A stretch of DNA of 64,000 bases from an uncultured Faecalibaculum sp. (GCF_910588395.1 NZ_CAJUPA010000004.1:19512-83511), one strand, 5' to 3'. Counted from the stretch's first letter, positions 51,686-60,212 are shown. Notes: generated by a model from the sequence alone, not told the origin. Made by a program: numbers and translations.

Positions 51686-52048
51686 TTACGCCTTTGCCAG
51701 AGCAGCTTTTGCCTCGTCGCAGACTTTTGTGAAGCCTTCAGCGTCGTGGATGGCCATCTCGGACAGCATCTTCCGGTTGATCTGAATGTCAGCCAGCTTC
51801 AGACCGTGCATCAGCTTGTTGTAACTCATGTCGTTCATGCGGGCAGCGGCGTTGATACGCGCGATCCAGATCTTGCGCATGTTGCCCTTGAGCTTGCGGC
51901 GGTCATTGTATGCATACTTGAAGGAATGCATGACCTGCTCATTGGCAGTTTTGTACAGTGTGTGCTTGGAGCCGAAGTAGCCTTTCGCCAGCTTCAGGAC
52001 CTTTTTTCTTCTTCTGCGGGATACAGTTCCGCCTTTAACTCTTGCCAT
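51686..52048 (-). CDS. rplT: 50S ribosomal protein L20
   Basis: 120 residues, typical length. MARVKGGTVSRRRRKKVLKL opens the protein and ANEQVMHSFKYAYNDRRKLK follows near residue 33, both canonical. Binds 23S rRNA early in 50S assembly and, in Bacilli and relatives, represses its own operon through the leader mRNA. 18 nt after rpmI. Confidence 0.98.
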   Translation of the reverse strand: MARVKGGTVSRRRRKKVLKLAKGYFGSKHTLYKTANEQVMHSFKYAYNDRRKLKGNMRKIWIARINAAARMNDMSYNKLMHGLKLADIQINRKMLSEMAIHDAEGFTKVCDEAKAALAKA

Positions 52049-52066
52049 TTATAATTCCTCCCTTGC

Positions 52067-52261
52067 TTATTTCACCAGCAGCGACTTGATGCGCTTGTAA
52101 TCTGTCGGGTTCACCAGTCCGCTCTTGGCCAGGTGACGGCGCTGTTTCTTGGTCTTGCCGTGGAAACGGTGGGATGTGTATGCGTGGTGACGCTTCAGTT
52201 TGCCGGACCCGGTCTTCTTGACCCGCTTGTTCAGTCCGCGGTGGCTCTTCATCTTAGGCAT
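52067..52261 (-). CDS. rpmI: 50S ribosomal protein L35
   Basis: 64 residues: MPKMKSHRGLNKRVKKTGSG and HRFHGKTKKQRRHLAKSGLV are the standard L35 motifs. Its start overlaps the infC stop by 8 nt, so translation is coupled. Confidence 0.97.
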   Translation of the reverse strand: MPKMKSHRGLNKRVKKTGSGKLKRHHAYTSHRFHGKTKKQRRHLAKSGLVNPTDYKRIKSLLVK

Positions 52262-52841
52262 TGTCAGTTCCTCCTTGCTTATCCGTTGTTTTTTTCTTCT
52301 TGGGCGCCAGGATCAGGGACATGGTGTTCCCTTCCATGGACGGACGCTTCTCGATCAGATAACCGATTTCTTCATCCTTCGCCAGCTCATCCAGGAACTG
52401 GTTCATGATCTGGCGTCCAACCTCCTGACGTGTCATCATTCGGCCGCGGAACCGCATATCAACTTTGACTTTCATGCCCGATCCCAGCCATTTTTTCGCC
52501 TGCTTCACTTTCGTTTCGAAGTCGTGGGTATCCACAACCGGAGACAGACGGAGAGCTTTCAGTTCGACAGTGTGCTGCTTGCGTTTTGACTCTTTGGCTT
52601 TTTTCTGCTGTTCGAAGTGATAGCGTCCGTAATCGAGAACCTTGCATACCGCTGGACGGGCCTTGGGAGCCACACACAGCAGATCCAGGTTCTGACGATA
52701 GGCGACTTCCAGCGCCTCCCGCCGGGGCATGACCCCCAGCTGATTTCCATCTGCGTCGATTACGAGTACTTCTCTGAAGGGAATCTTTTCATTGAACATG
52801 TCTGTGTTGACATTGTTCGGGGCAACTCTTCTGTTATTGAT
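52254..52841 (-). CDS. infC: Translation initiation factor IF-3, probable non-AUG start
   Basis: IF3 N-domain MFNEKIPFREVLVIDADGNQ and MPRREALEVAYRQNLDLLCV, linker EQQKKAKESKRKQ, then the C-domain to KKTTDKQGGTDNA. The ATG at 52919 would start inside the leader hairpins. The ATG at 52799 (MFNEK) has no Shine-Dalgarno. An ATC codon at 52841 (INNRRVAPNN) is 8 nt after AGGCAGG and would give 195 residues. infC uses rare AUU/AUC/AUA starts for autocontrol in many bacteria, so ATC is my preferred start; 52799 remains possible. Confidence 0.88.
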   Translation of the reverse strand: MNNRRVAPNNVNTDMFNEKIPFREVLVIDADGNQLGVMPRREALEVAYRQNLDLLCVAPKARPAVCKVLDYGRYHFEQQKKAKESKRKQHTVELKALRLSPVVDTHDFETKVKQAKKWLGSGMKVKVDMRFRGRMMTRQEVGRQIMNQFLDELAKDEEIGYLIEKRPSMEGNTMSLILAPKKKKTTDKQGGTDNA

Positions 52842-52979
52842 ATCCGATACCTGCCTTTCATTAAAAAAAACGGGCACACGAAGGCACCCTGTTATTGCAA
52901 AATCACATTGATCTGGCATTGACCCATGCGCCTAACGCATCAGGTGAGAAGGGGTGCTTCTGTCTTTCCATTTCTTTAC
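52842..52979 (-). promoter_or_regulatory. infC operon leader with terminator/antiterminator (L20-type)
   Basis: Just before infC the minus strand has GGGTGC-cttc-GTGTGCCC with eight T (52863-52889), a terminator. About 65 nt earlier in the transcript is GCACCCC (52951-52957), which can pair with GGGTGC and block the terminator. This is the logic of the L20 leader in Bacillus. Confidence 0.7.
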
Positions 52980-52985
52980 CTGTAC

Positions 52986-53014
52986 AGTCTACCCCATTCA
53001 AAGGCTGATGTAAA
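52986..53014 (-). promoter_or_regulatory. Promoter of infC-rpmI-rplT
   Basis: -35 TTTACA (53009-53014), 17-nt spacer, -10 TAGACT (52986-52991). The predicted transcript begins about 52979. The remaining 53015-53177 shows short GACATGAAGTCTCCG/CAAAGTCTCCGCC repetition only. Confidence 0.6.
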
Positions 53015-53177
53015 GCGGTTCTCCTCTGCATTTCAGCCGGTTTTGTCTCCCTCCGCGACATGAAGTCTCCGTCTTTCAGAACAAAGTCTCCGCCTTGTCT
53101 GCACCGGCACCCCTCATGTCTGTACCCCTGGCCGGCAACCCGCCTGCACCGGAATCAGAATCAGCTCCAGTCCGGAT

Positions 53178-54971
53178 TCACCGCACCTCTTCCTGCTCCC
53201 GGATCACCGCCATGATCCGGCTCACCAGCTCCGTGCGACGGAACGGCATCATGATGTACCAGCCGTCACAATACGGTGCTGCCTCACGAATCACATCCCG
53301 ACAGATCCGCACAGCCAGATCCTCTGCCTCCTGCCGTGATCTGGCCGCATACAGCCCCGGGATCCGGTCATCCAGCTCGATTCCCGTGACTTCATTCTGC
53401 AGATACAGCGCGTTGCGCTCGCTGATCACCGGAAAGATTCCCGCCAGGATCCGGCAGTCCAGCTCATGATGCGCCCGCTTCAGATTCTCCAGCCCCCGGG
53501 CAGACAGCACCGGCTGCGTCAGCAGCGCCTGCACCCCATTGGCGATTTTCTCCTTCGCCAGCCGCAGCTGCACATCGAAATTCGGCGCATTCACATTCAG
53601 CGCCCCCGCCACGCACACCGGATGGGTCAGCACAGTCTCATTCAGCACCTGAATGTAGCCCGCCAGGCGCCGCGAATTGAAATTGTACACCTGGCGCACC
53701 TCGCTGCGGTCCTCTTCGCATACCGGATCTCCTGTCACCACCAGACACTGATGGACACCGAATACCGACAGCCCCGTGATCAGACTCCGGATCGCATTCC
53801 GGTTCTTGTCCCGGCAGGCAATGTGCGGCAGCACCAGAATGTCCTCTTCCCGGGCCGCCAGCGCCGCCAGCATGCAGGAATCCGCCTTGGGGCGTCCCAC
53901 CGGATTGTCCGATATCGTGATCACATCCGCTCCCGCCTGCCGCAGCCGCTTCACCGCCGCCAGCCAGGGCATCACGTCATCATTCGCCGGGGGATCCGCT
54001 TCCACCAGCACCGGTTTTCCTTTCTCAAACAGCGCCATGAAGGCATTGTCTTCCCGCTTTCCGGCCACAGTCTCCGAAGACCCGGACACAGTATCTGACT
54101 CAGCCGGTACGGGTCTTTCCGCCAGTCTGCGGGCCAGTGCAGCGATATGCGCCGGGCTTGTGCCGCAGCATCCCCCCAGAGACACACCCCGGTCCGCCAG
54201 CGGCAGAAGCGTCCTGGCAAAATACTCGGGAGATGCCGTAAAGGACATCCGGTTGCCCACCACCGCAGCGCTCCCCGCATTCGGGCGAATCACCAGTGGC
54301 TTTTTCCAGTGCAGAGAAGACACCAGCTTCACCATTCCGGCAGGACCCTGCAGACAGTTCAGCCCCAGAAAATCCGCATGCTCCGCCGCTTCATCCAGCA
54401 GCATCTGCGCCGCCAGCCCGGCTTTGGTCAGCCCGTCTGCCTCCACCGCAAAGCTCACACCGATCTGTGCGCCCGGATCCATCCCGCGGATCAGCGCAAA
54501 CACCGGCAGCAGCGATCCCAACTCCGGCTGGGTCTCGAACAGAAACCGGTTCACCCCGGCTTCCAGGAACCCCCGGATCAGCGCACTCCAGTCCGGCTCA
54601 CACCCGGACTCCGCCGGCCCCAGACCGGCATACAGCGGGACCTGCACACCTGTCTGGTCCATGGCCATCCGGGCATTGCGCACTGCAGCCGGCAGGATTT
54701 CCCCGGCAGTCAGCGGATCCATCTGCGGCAGGGCGAAGGTGTTGGTCAGCAGCGCCTGCGCCCCGGCCTCCAGATACCCCCGGTGGATCTCCTGAATCCT
54801 GACAGGATCCGTCACATTCGCCAGCTCCACCTGATTGCTGGGCTCCTGAGACACCCGGGCATACCAGGTCCCCATGGCGCCGTCAAACAGCGTTGGCAGC
54901 ACGGACCTCGTCTCCGGCCGCTTCTCTGCCCCCGGTCCCGTTTCCCGTCCGCTCTCTGTCATTCTGCTCAT
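53178..54971 (-). CDS. Homocysteine S-methyltransferase / 5,10-methylenetetrahydrofolate reductase fusion
   Basis: 597 residues from ATG 54971, overlapping the metH stop by 4 nt (ATGA). N-terminal domain 1-290: Hcy-binding barrel with FDGAMGTW and the zinc Cys pair in GGCCGTSPAHIAAL near residue 268, plus an upstream LGLNCLQGP Cys. C-terminal domain 310-597: MTHFR barrel with VEADPPANDDVMPWLAAVKR, ISDNPVGRPKADS and AGIFPVISERNA. Supplies 5-methyl-THF for MetH and may itself methylate homocysteine. YitJ-type bifunctional proteins have this design. Confidence 0.88.
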   Translation of the reverse strand: MSRMTESGRETGPGAEKRPETRSVLPTLFDGAMGTWYARVSQEPSNQVELANVTDPVRIQEIHRGYLEAGAQALLTNTFALPQMDPLTAGEILPAAVRNARMAMDQTGVQVPLYAGLGPAESGCEPDWSALIRGFLEAGVNRFLFETQPELGSLLPVFALIRGMDPGAQIGVSFAVEADGLTKAGLAAQMLLDEAAEHADFLGLNCLQGPAGMVKLVSSLHWKKPLVIRPNAGSAAVVGNRMSFTASPEYFARTLLPLADRGVSLGGCCGTSPAHIAALARRLAERPVPAESDTVSGSSETVAGKREDNAFMALFEKGKPVLVEADPPANDDVMPWLAAVKRLRQAGADVITISDNPVGRPKADSCMLAALAAREEDILVLPHIACRDKNRNAIRSLITGLSVFGVHQCLVVTGDPVCEEDRSEVRQVYNFNSRRLAGYIQVLNETVLTHPVCVAGALNVNAPNFDVQLRLAKEKIANGVQALLTQPVLSARGLENLKRAHHELDCRILAGIFPVISERNALYLQNEVTGIELDDRIPGLYAARSRQEAEDLAVRICRDVIREAAPYCDGWYIMMPFRRTELVSRIMAVIREQEEVR

Positions 54972-57352
54972 TGGCCGAACACCTCCCTGGCCGCCGCGCA
55001 GTCCGCCATGGCATCCGCGCAATAGTAATCCGCTCCAATGCTCTCGGCATACTCCGGTGTCACCACCGCTCCGCCCACCATGACCTTCGGGGGATTCGGC
55101 AGCGCCTTGAGCTGTTTCACCGTTTCTTCCATCGCCGGCAGCGTCGTGGTCATCAGAGCCGAGAGTCCCACCAGACGGATATCCTTCTCTTTCACCGTCT
55201 GAACGATCACCGCCGGATCCACATCCCGGCCCAGATCCAGCACCTGATAGCCATAGGTTTCCAGAATCGTCGAAGCGATGTTCTTTCCGATATCGTGGAT
55301 ATCCCCTTTGACTGTCGCCATCACGATCGTTCCCCGGTTCACCTGCGACCCGCCGCTTTGCGCATTCTTCATCCGGATCTCTTCGAACACCGACTGCGCC
55401 GCCGACGCCGCCTGGAGCAGTTGCGGCAGGAAAATCACGCCGGTTTCGTAATCCTTCCCCACCTGATCCAGCGCCGGAATCAGTTCCTCTTCCGTCAGCG
55501 CCAGCGAATCCCGGGTTTTCAGATAGTCCCGGGCCAGTGCCGCTGCTTCGTCCTTCAGACCTTTCTGAATCGCCTGAGACAGCGGTGTGCCATTGGATCC
55601 TGCATCGGATTTCACCGGTTTTGTCACCGGGGAATTTCCGCCCATCTCATGGGGACTGCTGTCGATGAATGCCCGGGCGTTCGCGTCCTGACCATTCAGC
55701 ACCATGAAGGCATCCAGGGCGCCGCGAATCTGCGGGTTGTTCACGTTGACAATGGGCAGCCGCATGCCGGCTGTCATGGCCATGGTCAGGAAGGTGGCAG
55801 TCAGCAGGCCTCTGTCCGGGAGTCCGAAGGAGATATTGGAAACACCCAGGGTGGTCTGAATCCCCCGGTCACTCAAAGTCCGGATGGCCTTCAGGGTTTC
55901 CATAGCCTGTTCCTGCTGGGCGGAGACTGTCAGAGAGAGACAGTCGATCCATACATCTTCCCGGGCAATGCCCGCCTCTTCACAGGCTTTCAGAATCTTC
56001 TCTGCATTCTCCAGCCGTTTTTCCGCGGTTTTGGGAATGCCCTCTTCGTCCAGAGCCAGACCCACCACGCTGGCACCGTAGCGTTTCACCAAAGGAAGCA
56101 CCGCCTTCAGTTTTTCCTGTTCCGCCGAAACCGAGTTCACCGAAGGTTTGCCGTTGTAGACCCGCAGTGCGGCTTCCAGGGCCGCGGGATTGCTGGAGTC
56201 CAGCTGCAGGGGCACATCCACCACGCTCTGGATCCGTTTCACAGCTTCCGGCAGAAGCGCAGTTTCATCAATCCCCGGCGCGCCTACGTTTAGATCCAGA
56301 ATGGCGGCACCGGCTTCCACCTGTTCCAGTGCCTGAGAGATGAGATAGGCGAAGTCCCGGTCTTTCAGTGCCTGCTGAAAGCGTTTCTTCCCCGTGGGAT
56401 TCAGCCGCTCTCCAATGGGGCACACCTTGTCTGCGGTCACCGACTGCAGCGCCGAACAGACAACGCTTTTCGGCTCGCAGGGAATGCGGTCCGGCTGCAG
56501 ATCCGTCACCGCCGCTTTCAGCGCCTGGATGGTTTCCGGGGTGGTGCCGCAGCAGCCTCCTGCCACTGTGACCCCTGCTTCCAGTGCCGGCAGCAGGTCC
56601 TGGACAAACTGCGCATCCGAGAGTGAATAGGACCCGTCCCGGGGATCCGGCAAGCCGGCATTGGGTTTGGCCGCCACGGGCAGGTGGGTATTGGCCAGCA
56701 CTTCCTTCAGCAGCGGGACCAGCGTATCCGGTCCGGCAGAGCAGTTGATCCCCAGACAGTCTGCCCCCAGGCCGGTCATGGTCCGGGCAAAGATTTCCGG
56801 GGTGGTGCCGGTGAAGGTGCGTCCATCTTCCTGGAACGTCATGGAGACCAGAACCGGCAGGTCACTGTTTTCCTTCGCTGCCAGCAGCGCCGCTTTGGTT
56901 TCATAGAGATCTGCCATGGTTTCAATGACGATCAGATCCGCAGTCTTCCCTGCTCGGACAATCGCGGCGAATTTGTCATAGGCGTCCTCAAAGGACAGCG
57001 TGCCCAGCGGCTCCAGGAGCTGTCCCAGCGGACCAATGTCCAGGGCGCACAGGCAGTCCGGTGCAGCTGTACGGACGTTGTCGATAGCAGCGGCAATGAC
57101 TTCCTCCAGGGAAAAGCCGGTGTTTTTCAGCTTGTCCGGATTGGCACCGAAGGTGTTGGCATAGACAATGTCGCTGCCAGCCCGGGCGTAGTCCCGGTGC
57201 ACTGACTGAACCAGTGCCGGGTCGGTGATGTTCAGCAGTTCGGGAATGGTGCCGGGTTTCATGCCCCGTTTCTGCAGCATAGTGCCCATGGACCCGTCCA
57301 GCAGCAGGATCCGGCCGTTTGAAGAAGCGAAGAGACTGGTTTTATTTTCCAC
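54968..57352 (-). CDS. metH: Cobalamin-dependent methionine synthase lacking the activation domain
   Basis: 794 residues from GTG 57352 (AAAGGA 7 nt upstream), which overlaps the upstream stop. Domains: homocysteine barrel (LLDGSMGTMLQKRG; zinc Cys in LGINCSAGPDT and GGCCGTTPETIQAL near 290), pterin barrel (GERLNPTGKKRFQQAL near 325 and LDSSNPAALEAAL), cap helices, then the cobalamin domain with VKGDIHDIGKNI (His near 687) and GLSALMTTTLPAMEETV. The usual C-terminal AdoMet reactivation domain (about 330 residues) is absent; the gene just upstream seems to supply a version of it. Confidence 0.93.
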   Translation of the reverse strand: MENKTSLFASSNGRILLLDGSMGTMLQKRGMKPGTIPELLNITDPALVQSVHRDYARAGSDIVYANTFGANPDKLKNTGFSLEEVIAAAIDNVRTAAPDCLCALDIGPLGQLLEPLGTLSFEDAYDKFAAIVRAGKTADLIVIETMADLYETKAALLAAKENSDLPVLVSMTFQEDGRTFTGTTPEIFARTMTGLGADCLGINCSAGPDTLVPLLKEVLANTHLPVAAKPNAGLPDPRDGSYSLSDAQFVQDLLPALEAGVTVAGGCCGTTPETIQALKAAVTDLQPDRIPCEPKSVVCSALQSVTADKVCPIGERLNPTGKKRFQQALKDRDFAYLISQALEQVEAGAAILDLNVGAPGIDETALLPEAVKRIQSVVDVPLQLDSSNPAALEAALRVYNGKPSVNSVSAEQEKLKAVLPLVKRYGASVVGLALDEEGIPKTAEKRLENAEKILKACEEAGIAREDVWIDCLSLTVSAQQEQAMETLKAIRTLSDRGIQTTLGVSNISFGLPDRGLLTATFLTMAMTAGMRLPIVNVNNPQIRGALDAFMVLNGQDANARAFIDSSPHEMGGNSPVTKPVKSDAGSNGTPLSQAIQKGLKDEAAALARDYLKTRDSLALTEEELIPALDQVGKDYETGVIFLPQLLQAASAAQSVFEEIRMKNAQSGGSQVNRGTIVMATVKGDIHDIGKNIASTILETYGYQVLDLGRDVDPAVIVQTVKEKDIRLVGLSALMTTTLPAMEETVKQLKALPNPPKVMVGGAVVTPEYAESIGADYYCADAMADCAAAREVFGQ

Positions 57353-57983
57353 AGGTTTGTCCTTTCTTTGCGAGAGCGCAGGGATAGAGCGTGCACACTT
57401 CACAGCCCCGGATGGACTGCGGCTGGGGTGTATCGAAAACACCAGCCATGGCGGTGATGGATTTTTCCGGCACCATGAGCAGTGTATCCAGCAGGTGGAT
57501 GCCCAGACGGCCGGAGAGGTTCAGTTCCCGTTCCATGAACCGCTGCATGGCCAGAGGCAGATCTCCATAGCCGGGAGAAAACCGGTCGGAGAGATGCCGC
57601 CCGAGAGATGTTTCGATCTCCGCCTGCACCCGGTCCAGTTCCTGATCCACAAAAGCAGCGCCCGCTGCGTTGAGAAAGAGGGACCGGGTCATATCTGTCA
57701 GAGCCAGCCGCCTGACATCCCGGTCAAAAGCCGGTCCCAGGGTAATGGCCATGAGGATGATTGCGGAAGCTCCCTGCAGAAAGCCGGCTGCCATGGTACC
57801 AGGCAGGGCTTCCCCGTCTGCCACCGGCATCTCATCCCTCCAGGTCAGAGGCACCTGGCGCCAGGTGGACCGGGGCGGATAGCGGGATGGCAGTGAATCC
57901 AGTATTTCCTGCATCATGGCCCGGGAAGCTGTATCGTTGTGGTCAATGCCCGCGTAGACACAGGCAGTTTCATGCATTTTCAT
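57342..57983 (-). CDS. Stand-alone MetH activation-domain-like protein
   Basis: 213 residues from ATG 57983 (57977 is an alternative). DRFSPGYGDLPLAMQRFM near residue 138 and LMVPEKSITAMAGVF near 175 are the signature segments of the MetH activation domain, where AdoMet remethylates oxidised cobalamin. The C-terminus CEVCTLYPCALAKKGQTC is Cys-rich, not part of classical MetH and suggestive of a metal or redox site. The gene overlaps metH by 11 nt. A TATAAT at 57993-57998 lies 9 nt before the ATG without a Shine-Dalgarno, so the mRNA has almost no leader. Confidence 0.8.
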   Translation of the reverse strand: MKMHETACVYAGIDHNDTASRAMMQEILDSLPSRYPPRSTWRQVPLTWRDEMPVADGEALPGTMAAGFLQGASAIILMAITLGPAFDRDVRRLALTDMTRSLFLNAAGAAFVDQELDRVQAEIETSLGRHLSDRFSPGYGDLPLAMQRFMERELNLSGRLGIHLLDTLLMVPEKSITAMAGVFDTPQPQSIRGCEVCTLYPCALAKKGQTCGK

Positions 57984-57992
57984 AATGTTTTC

Positions 57993-57998
57993 ATTATA
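57993..57998 (-). promoter_or_regulatory. -10 box of the methionine operon
   Basis: Perfect TATAAT, 9 nt before ATG 57983 and 15 before ATG 57977. No S-box or T-box leader fits between promoter and gene. Confidence 0.5.
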
Positions 57999-58065
57999 CT
58001 TCCAAAGCCGCTCCGGAAAAGAAAAAACCGTGAACAGTTCCATGGATATTTTGAGTCGCAGTCCC

Positions 58066-58071
58066 TATACT
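58066..58071 (+). promoter_or_regulatory. -10 box of a leaderless transcript
   Basis: TATACT, exactly 6 nt, then ATG 58078; no Shine-Dalgarno. Confidence 0.45.
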
Positions 58072-58077
58072 AAAGTC

Positions 58078-58458
58078 ATGAGGAACAACGAAAACAGGAA
58101 TATTTCCATTTATGACCCGATGAATGCCCGGGATGTGGACCAACTCACGAAAATCATAGTATTCCGGGAACTGGATCTGTTTGACGAACAGGACCTGATT
58201 CCCATTGACCGCTACGAACAGGGCACACTTCTGGAGCGGTTCCCTTCCCTGGAAAACTGCTTCTGTCTGGTGCGTCACGACCGTCTGATCTGCGTCATTG
58301 GCTGCTTCATGGATGAAGTCATACCGGAGGAATATCCGGACATGGTGGTGAACATCTTTTCCGGCCCCCAGCTCATGCAGGTGGACAAGGCGGATCTGGC
58401 CCTTGTCTGGGACAGACGGATGGAATTTCATAATTCAGACAGTCATATCCAGGCATAG
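58078..58458 (+). CDS. Hypothetical protein divergent from the methionine operon
   Basis: 126 residues from ATG 58078; earlier ATGs at 57985 and 58042 would put the start inside the divergent promoter and also lack a ribosome site. Acidic, soluble. The core DVDQLTKIIVFRELDLFDEQ and LENCFCLVRHDRLICVIGCF looks like a small alpha/beta domain, faintly GNAT-like in its second half, but I do not recognise it. Followed by a terminator. Confidence 0.6.
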   Translation: MRNNENRNISIYDPMNARDVDQLTKIIVFRELDLFDEQDLIPIDRYEQGTLLERFPSLENCFCLVRHDRLICVIGCFMDEVIPEEYPDMVVNIFSGPQLMQVDKADLALVWDRRMEFHNSDSHIQA

Positions 58459-58532
58459 ATGTAAGCGTTTCAGTGGAACAATTTTTGTGACTGTGGTATC
58501 CTTTAGCCATCTCCTTCTAGACCATACATGAG

Positions 58533-58560
58533 CAGGACCGCTGCATGCCGGTCCTGTTTG
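58533..58560 (+). terminator. Terminator downstream of 58458
   Basis: CAGGACCG-ctgcatgc-CGGTCCTG then TTTG. Confidence 0.65.
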
Positions 58561-58571
58561 TGGGTACACCC

Positions 58572-58602
58572 AAAAGACCCGCTCAATCTGAGCGGGTCTT
58601 TT
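58572..58602. terminator. Bidirectional terminator ending the pilus operon
   Basis: AAAAGACCCGCTCA-atc-TGAGCGGGTCTTTT, 14 perfect bp. Confidence 0.92.
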
Positions 58603-58605
58603 GCG

Positions 58606-59331
58606 TCACCGGCTCTGCCTGTGCCGGCTGAAAAGGAGAAGAACGATGAACACACATGACACCAGAAGCAGTCCTGTCCACTGCATCCAGCCTGTTTCTT
58701 CGGAAGTGTTTGGGCGGCCCGGTTTCTGCGGCGTATCCGGCTTGTCCGGCTTCGTCAATTTCTTCGGATCCGACTTGGGTGTCGCCACCACATCATATTC
58801 ATATACGGGGATCTCACTGCCCTCTTCATAGATGGCTCTGGGCAGCGAGATCAGGAAAGGAGGCATGGCTTCGTAACCGGGAGCAGCTTCCGGCTGGGTA
58901 ATGAGCCAGAGCCCCAGAGAAATGTCGTGGTCTGCCGTGGAGAAATCCGCAATGCCCGTGGAGGGCACGGTTTCCGACTCCCCTGCCATGTTCTGTTCCT
59001 GGGCATACTGCATGAGCATCCGGGACAGTTCATGGTTCACATCCAGATCATGGTGAGAGAGCTGTTCATTCAGCCGCTCATCCGTCACCGCAGAAGCAAA
59101 AGCCGGCAAGGCGGAAAACGCATATCCGGTATCCGTCTGAACGATATCCGCTACCTTATATATGGTAATGGTTCCACCGGGAACCGGATCTCCCTGGGGT
59201 GTGTGCACCTCGAACTTCAGAGAAGCGGGATGATTCAGATCAATATAGTCCAGCTGTTCGGCATGGACAGGAAGCCCCACAAGCAGCAGGATTGCTGTCA
59301 GGCAGGCTGCCAGTTTACGAATCACGTTCAT
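58606..59331 (-). CDS. Pilus-associated surface protein (minor pilin/anchor)
   Basis: 241 residues. Signal peptide MNVIRKLAACLTAILLLVGL then a SpaA-like beta domain (HTPQGDPVPGGTITIYKVAD, a form seen at the start of many pilin modules). A Pro/Lys/Asp-rich stalk KLTKPDKPDTPQKPGRPNT precedes SEETG, a poor LPxTG-like sorting signal, then a hydrophobic helix and RHRQSR. It overlaps the sortase gene by 17 nt and is probably the cell-wall base or minor subunit. More GC-rich than the pilin genes upstream. Confidence 0.72.
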   Translation of the reverse strand: MNVIRKLAACLTAILLLVGLPVHAEQLDYIDLNHPASLKFEVHTPQGDPVPGGTITIYKVADIVQTDTGYAFSALPAFASAVTDERLNEQLSHHDLDVNHELSRMLMQYAQEQNMAGESETVPSTGIADFSTADHDISLGLWLITQPEAAPGYEAMPPFLISLPRAIYEEGSEIPVYEYDVVATPKSDPKKLTKPDKPDTPQKPGRPNTSEETGWMQWTGLLLVSCVFIVLLLFSRHRQSR

Positions 59332-60163
59332 CAGGTTCTCCTTTCGTTTTCGGTTTCCTGGTTCTGATCAGAAGCAGTATGAATAGAATAATAAGAATCG
59401 GTATCGCAATGCACAGAGCCACCAGTTTGGTATCAATCTGACCCGCATCCGAAGCAGCTTCCCACTCCGTGAGATTCTCCACCCGGTGTCCCGTAATCAG
59501 GATCCGGTGGGTGTTGATCCCATAGGGTGTGCAGGTCACCAGCGTCAGCAGATCCTTGTCCGGATCAATGGCCAGTCCTTCAATTTCCTTCGGCTCCACA
59601 ATGCGGATCGTATCCACCTGATACGTCAGCGTCTCGTTCAGGACTTTCAGAATGACATAATCGTCTTCCACCACCCGGTCCAGATCGGTAAACAGCTTCG
59701 CCGATGGAAGTCCACGGTGCCCGGTAATGACGGTATGAGTTCCAATACCACCTACCGGCAATGAGGATCCTTCCAAATGCCCTGCACCAGCCGCCAGGAC
59801 TTCTTCGGAAGTTCCACGATAGATGGGCAGTGAGATGTCCACAGAAGGAACGGAGATGGATCCCATGACAGATGAATCCGCCACGGAGAGCTGCTTTTCA
59901 TAAGAAGCATGTTCCTCATCTGTGGGATTGAAGCGTCCGGGATTGGAAGCCAGATCAGCGTTATAAGCACGGGCGGTTTCCATCAGTTCATCATACTGAG
60001 ACGTATCCAGATTCTGAACAGCTTCGGTATAGTTGGCAACAGCATGAGAGGCCATATTGTTGTTCCACCAGTTCGCCACTGTCGGATAGGCAAGGAGTCC
60101 AAGCCCGATTACAAATACGATGACAATGACAATCGTAGATAAATGGTTCTTTATAAACTTCAA
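59315..60163 (-). CDS. Class C (pilin-polymerising) sortase
   Basis: 282 residues from TTG 60163, preceded by AAAGGGATGATGAC; the ATG at 60241 has no Shine-Dalgarno. Layout: N-terminal membrane helix (about 8-28), catalytic His in HTVITGHRGLP near 145, a class C lid region before it (VDISLPIYRGTSEEVLAAGA), catalytic Cys in TLVTCTPYGINTHRILITGH near 210, Arg two strands later, and a C-terminal membrane helix. It joins pilin subunits through isopeptide bonds on the cell surface. Confidence 0.92.
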   Translation of the reverse strand: MKFIKNHLSTIVIVIVFVIGLGLLAYPTVANWWNNNMASHAVANYTEAVQNLDTSQYDELMETARAYNADLASNPGRFNPTDEEHASYEKQLSVADSSVMGSISVPSVDISLPIYRGTSEEVLAAGAGHLEGSSLPVGGIGTHTVITGHRGLPSAKLFTDLDRVVEDDYVILKVLNETLTYQVDTIRIVEPKEIEGLAIDPDKDLLTLVTCTPYGINTHRILITGHRVENLTEWEAASDAGQIDTKLVALCIAIPILIILFILLLIRTRKPKTKGEPDERDS

Positions 60164-60189
60164 GTCATCATCCCTTTCAGTGAAGTCTG

Positions 60190-60212
60190 GAAAACCAGGA
60201 AGTCTTTCCTGG
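60190..60212 (-). terminator. Weak terminator between pilin and sortase genes
   Basis: Minus strand CCAGGAA-agac-TTCCTGG then TTTTCC. Probably lets only part of the pilin transcripts continue into the sortase gene. Confidence 0.6.

Noticed and set aside
57985..58077. Upstream extension of the gene at 58078
   Set aside because: Would overlap the divergent methionine-operon promoter and has no Shine-Dalgarno; the -10 box at 58066 fits a start at 58078.
57984..58077. SAM riboswitch before the methionine operon
   Set aside because: Only about 15 nt separate the -10 box from the start codon, too short for an S-box.
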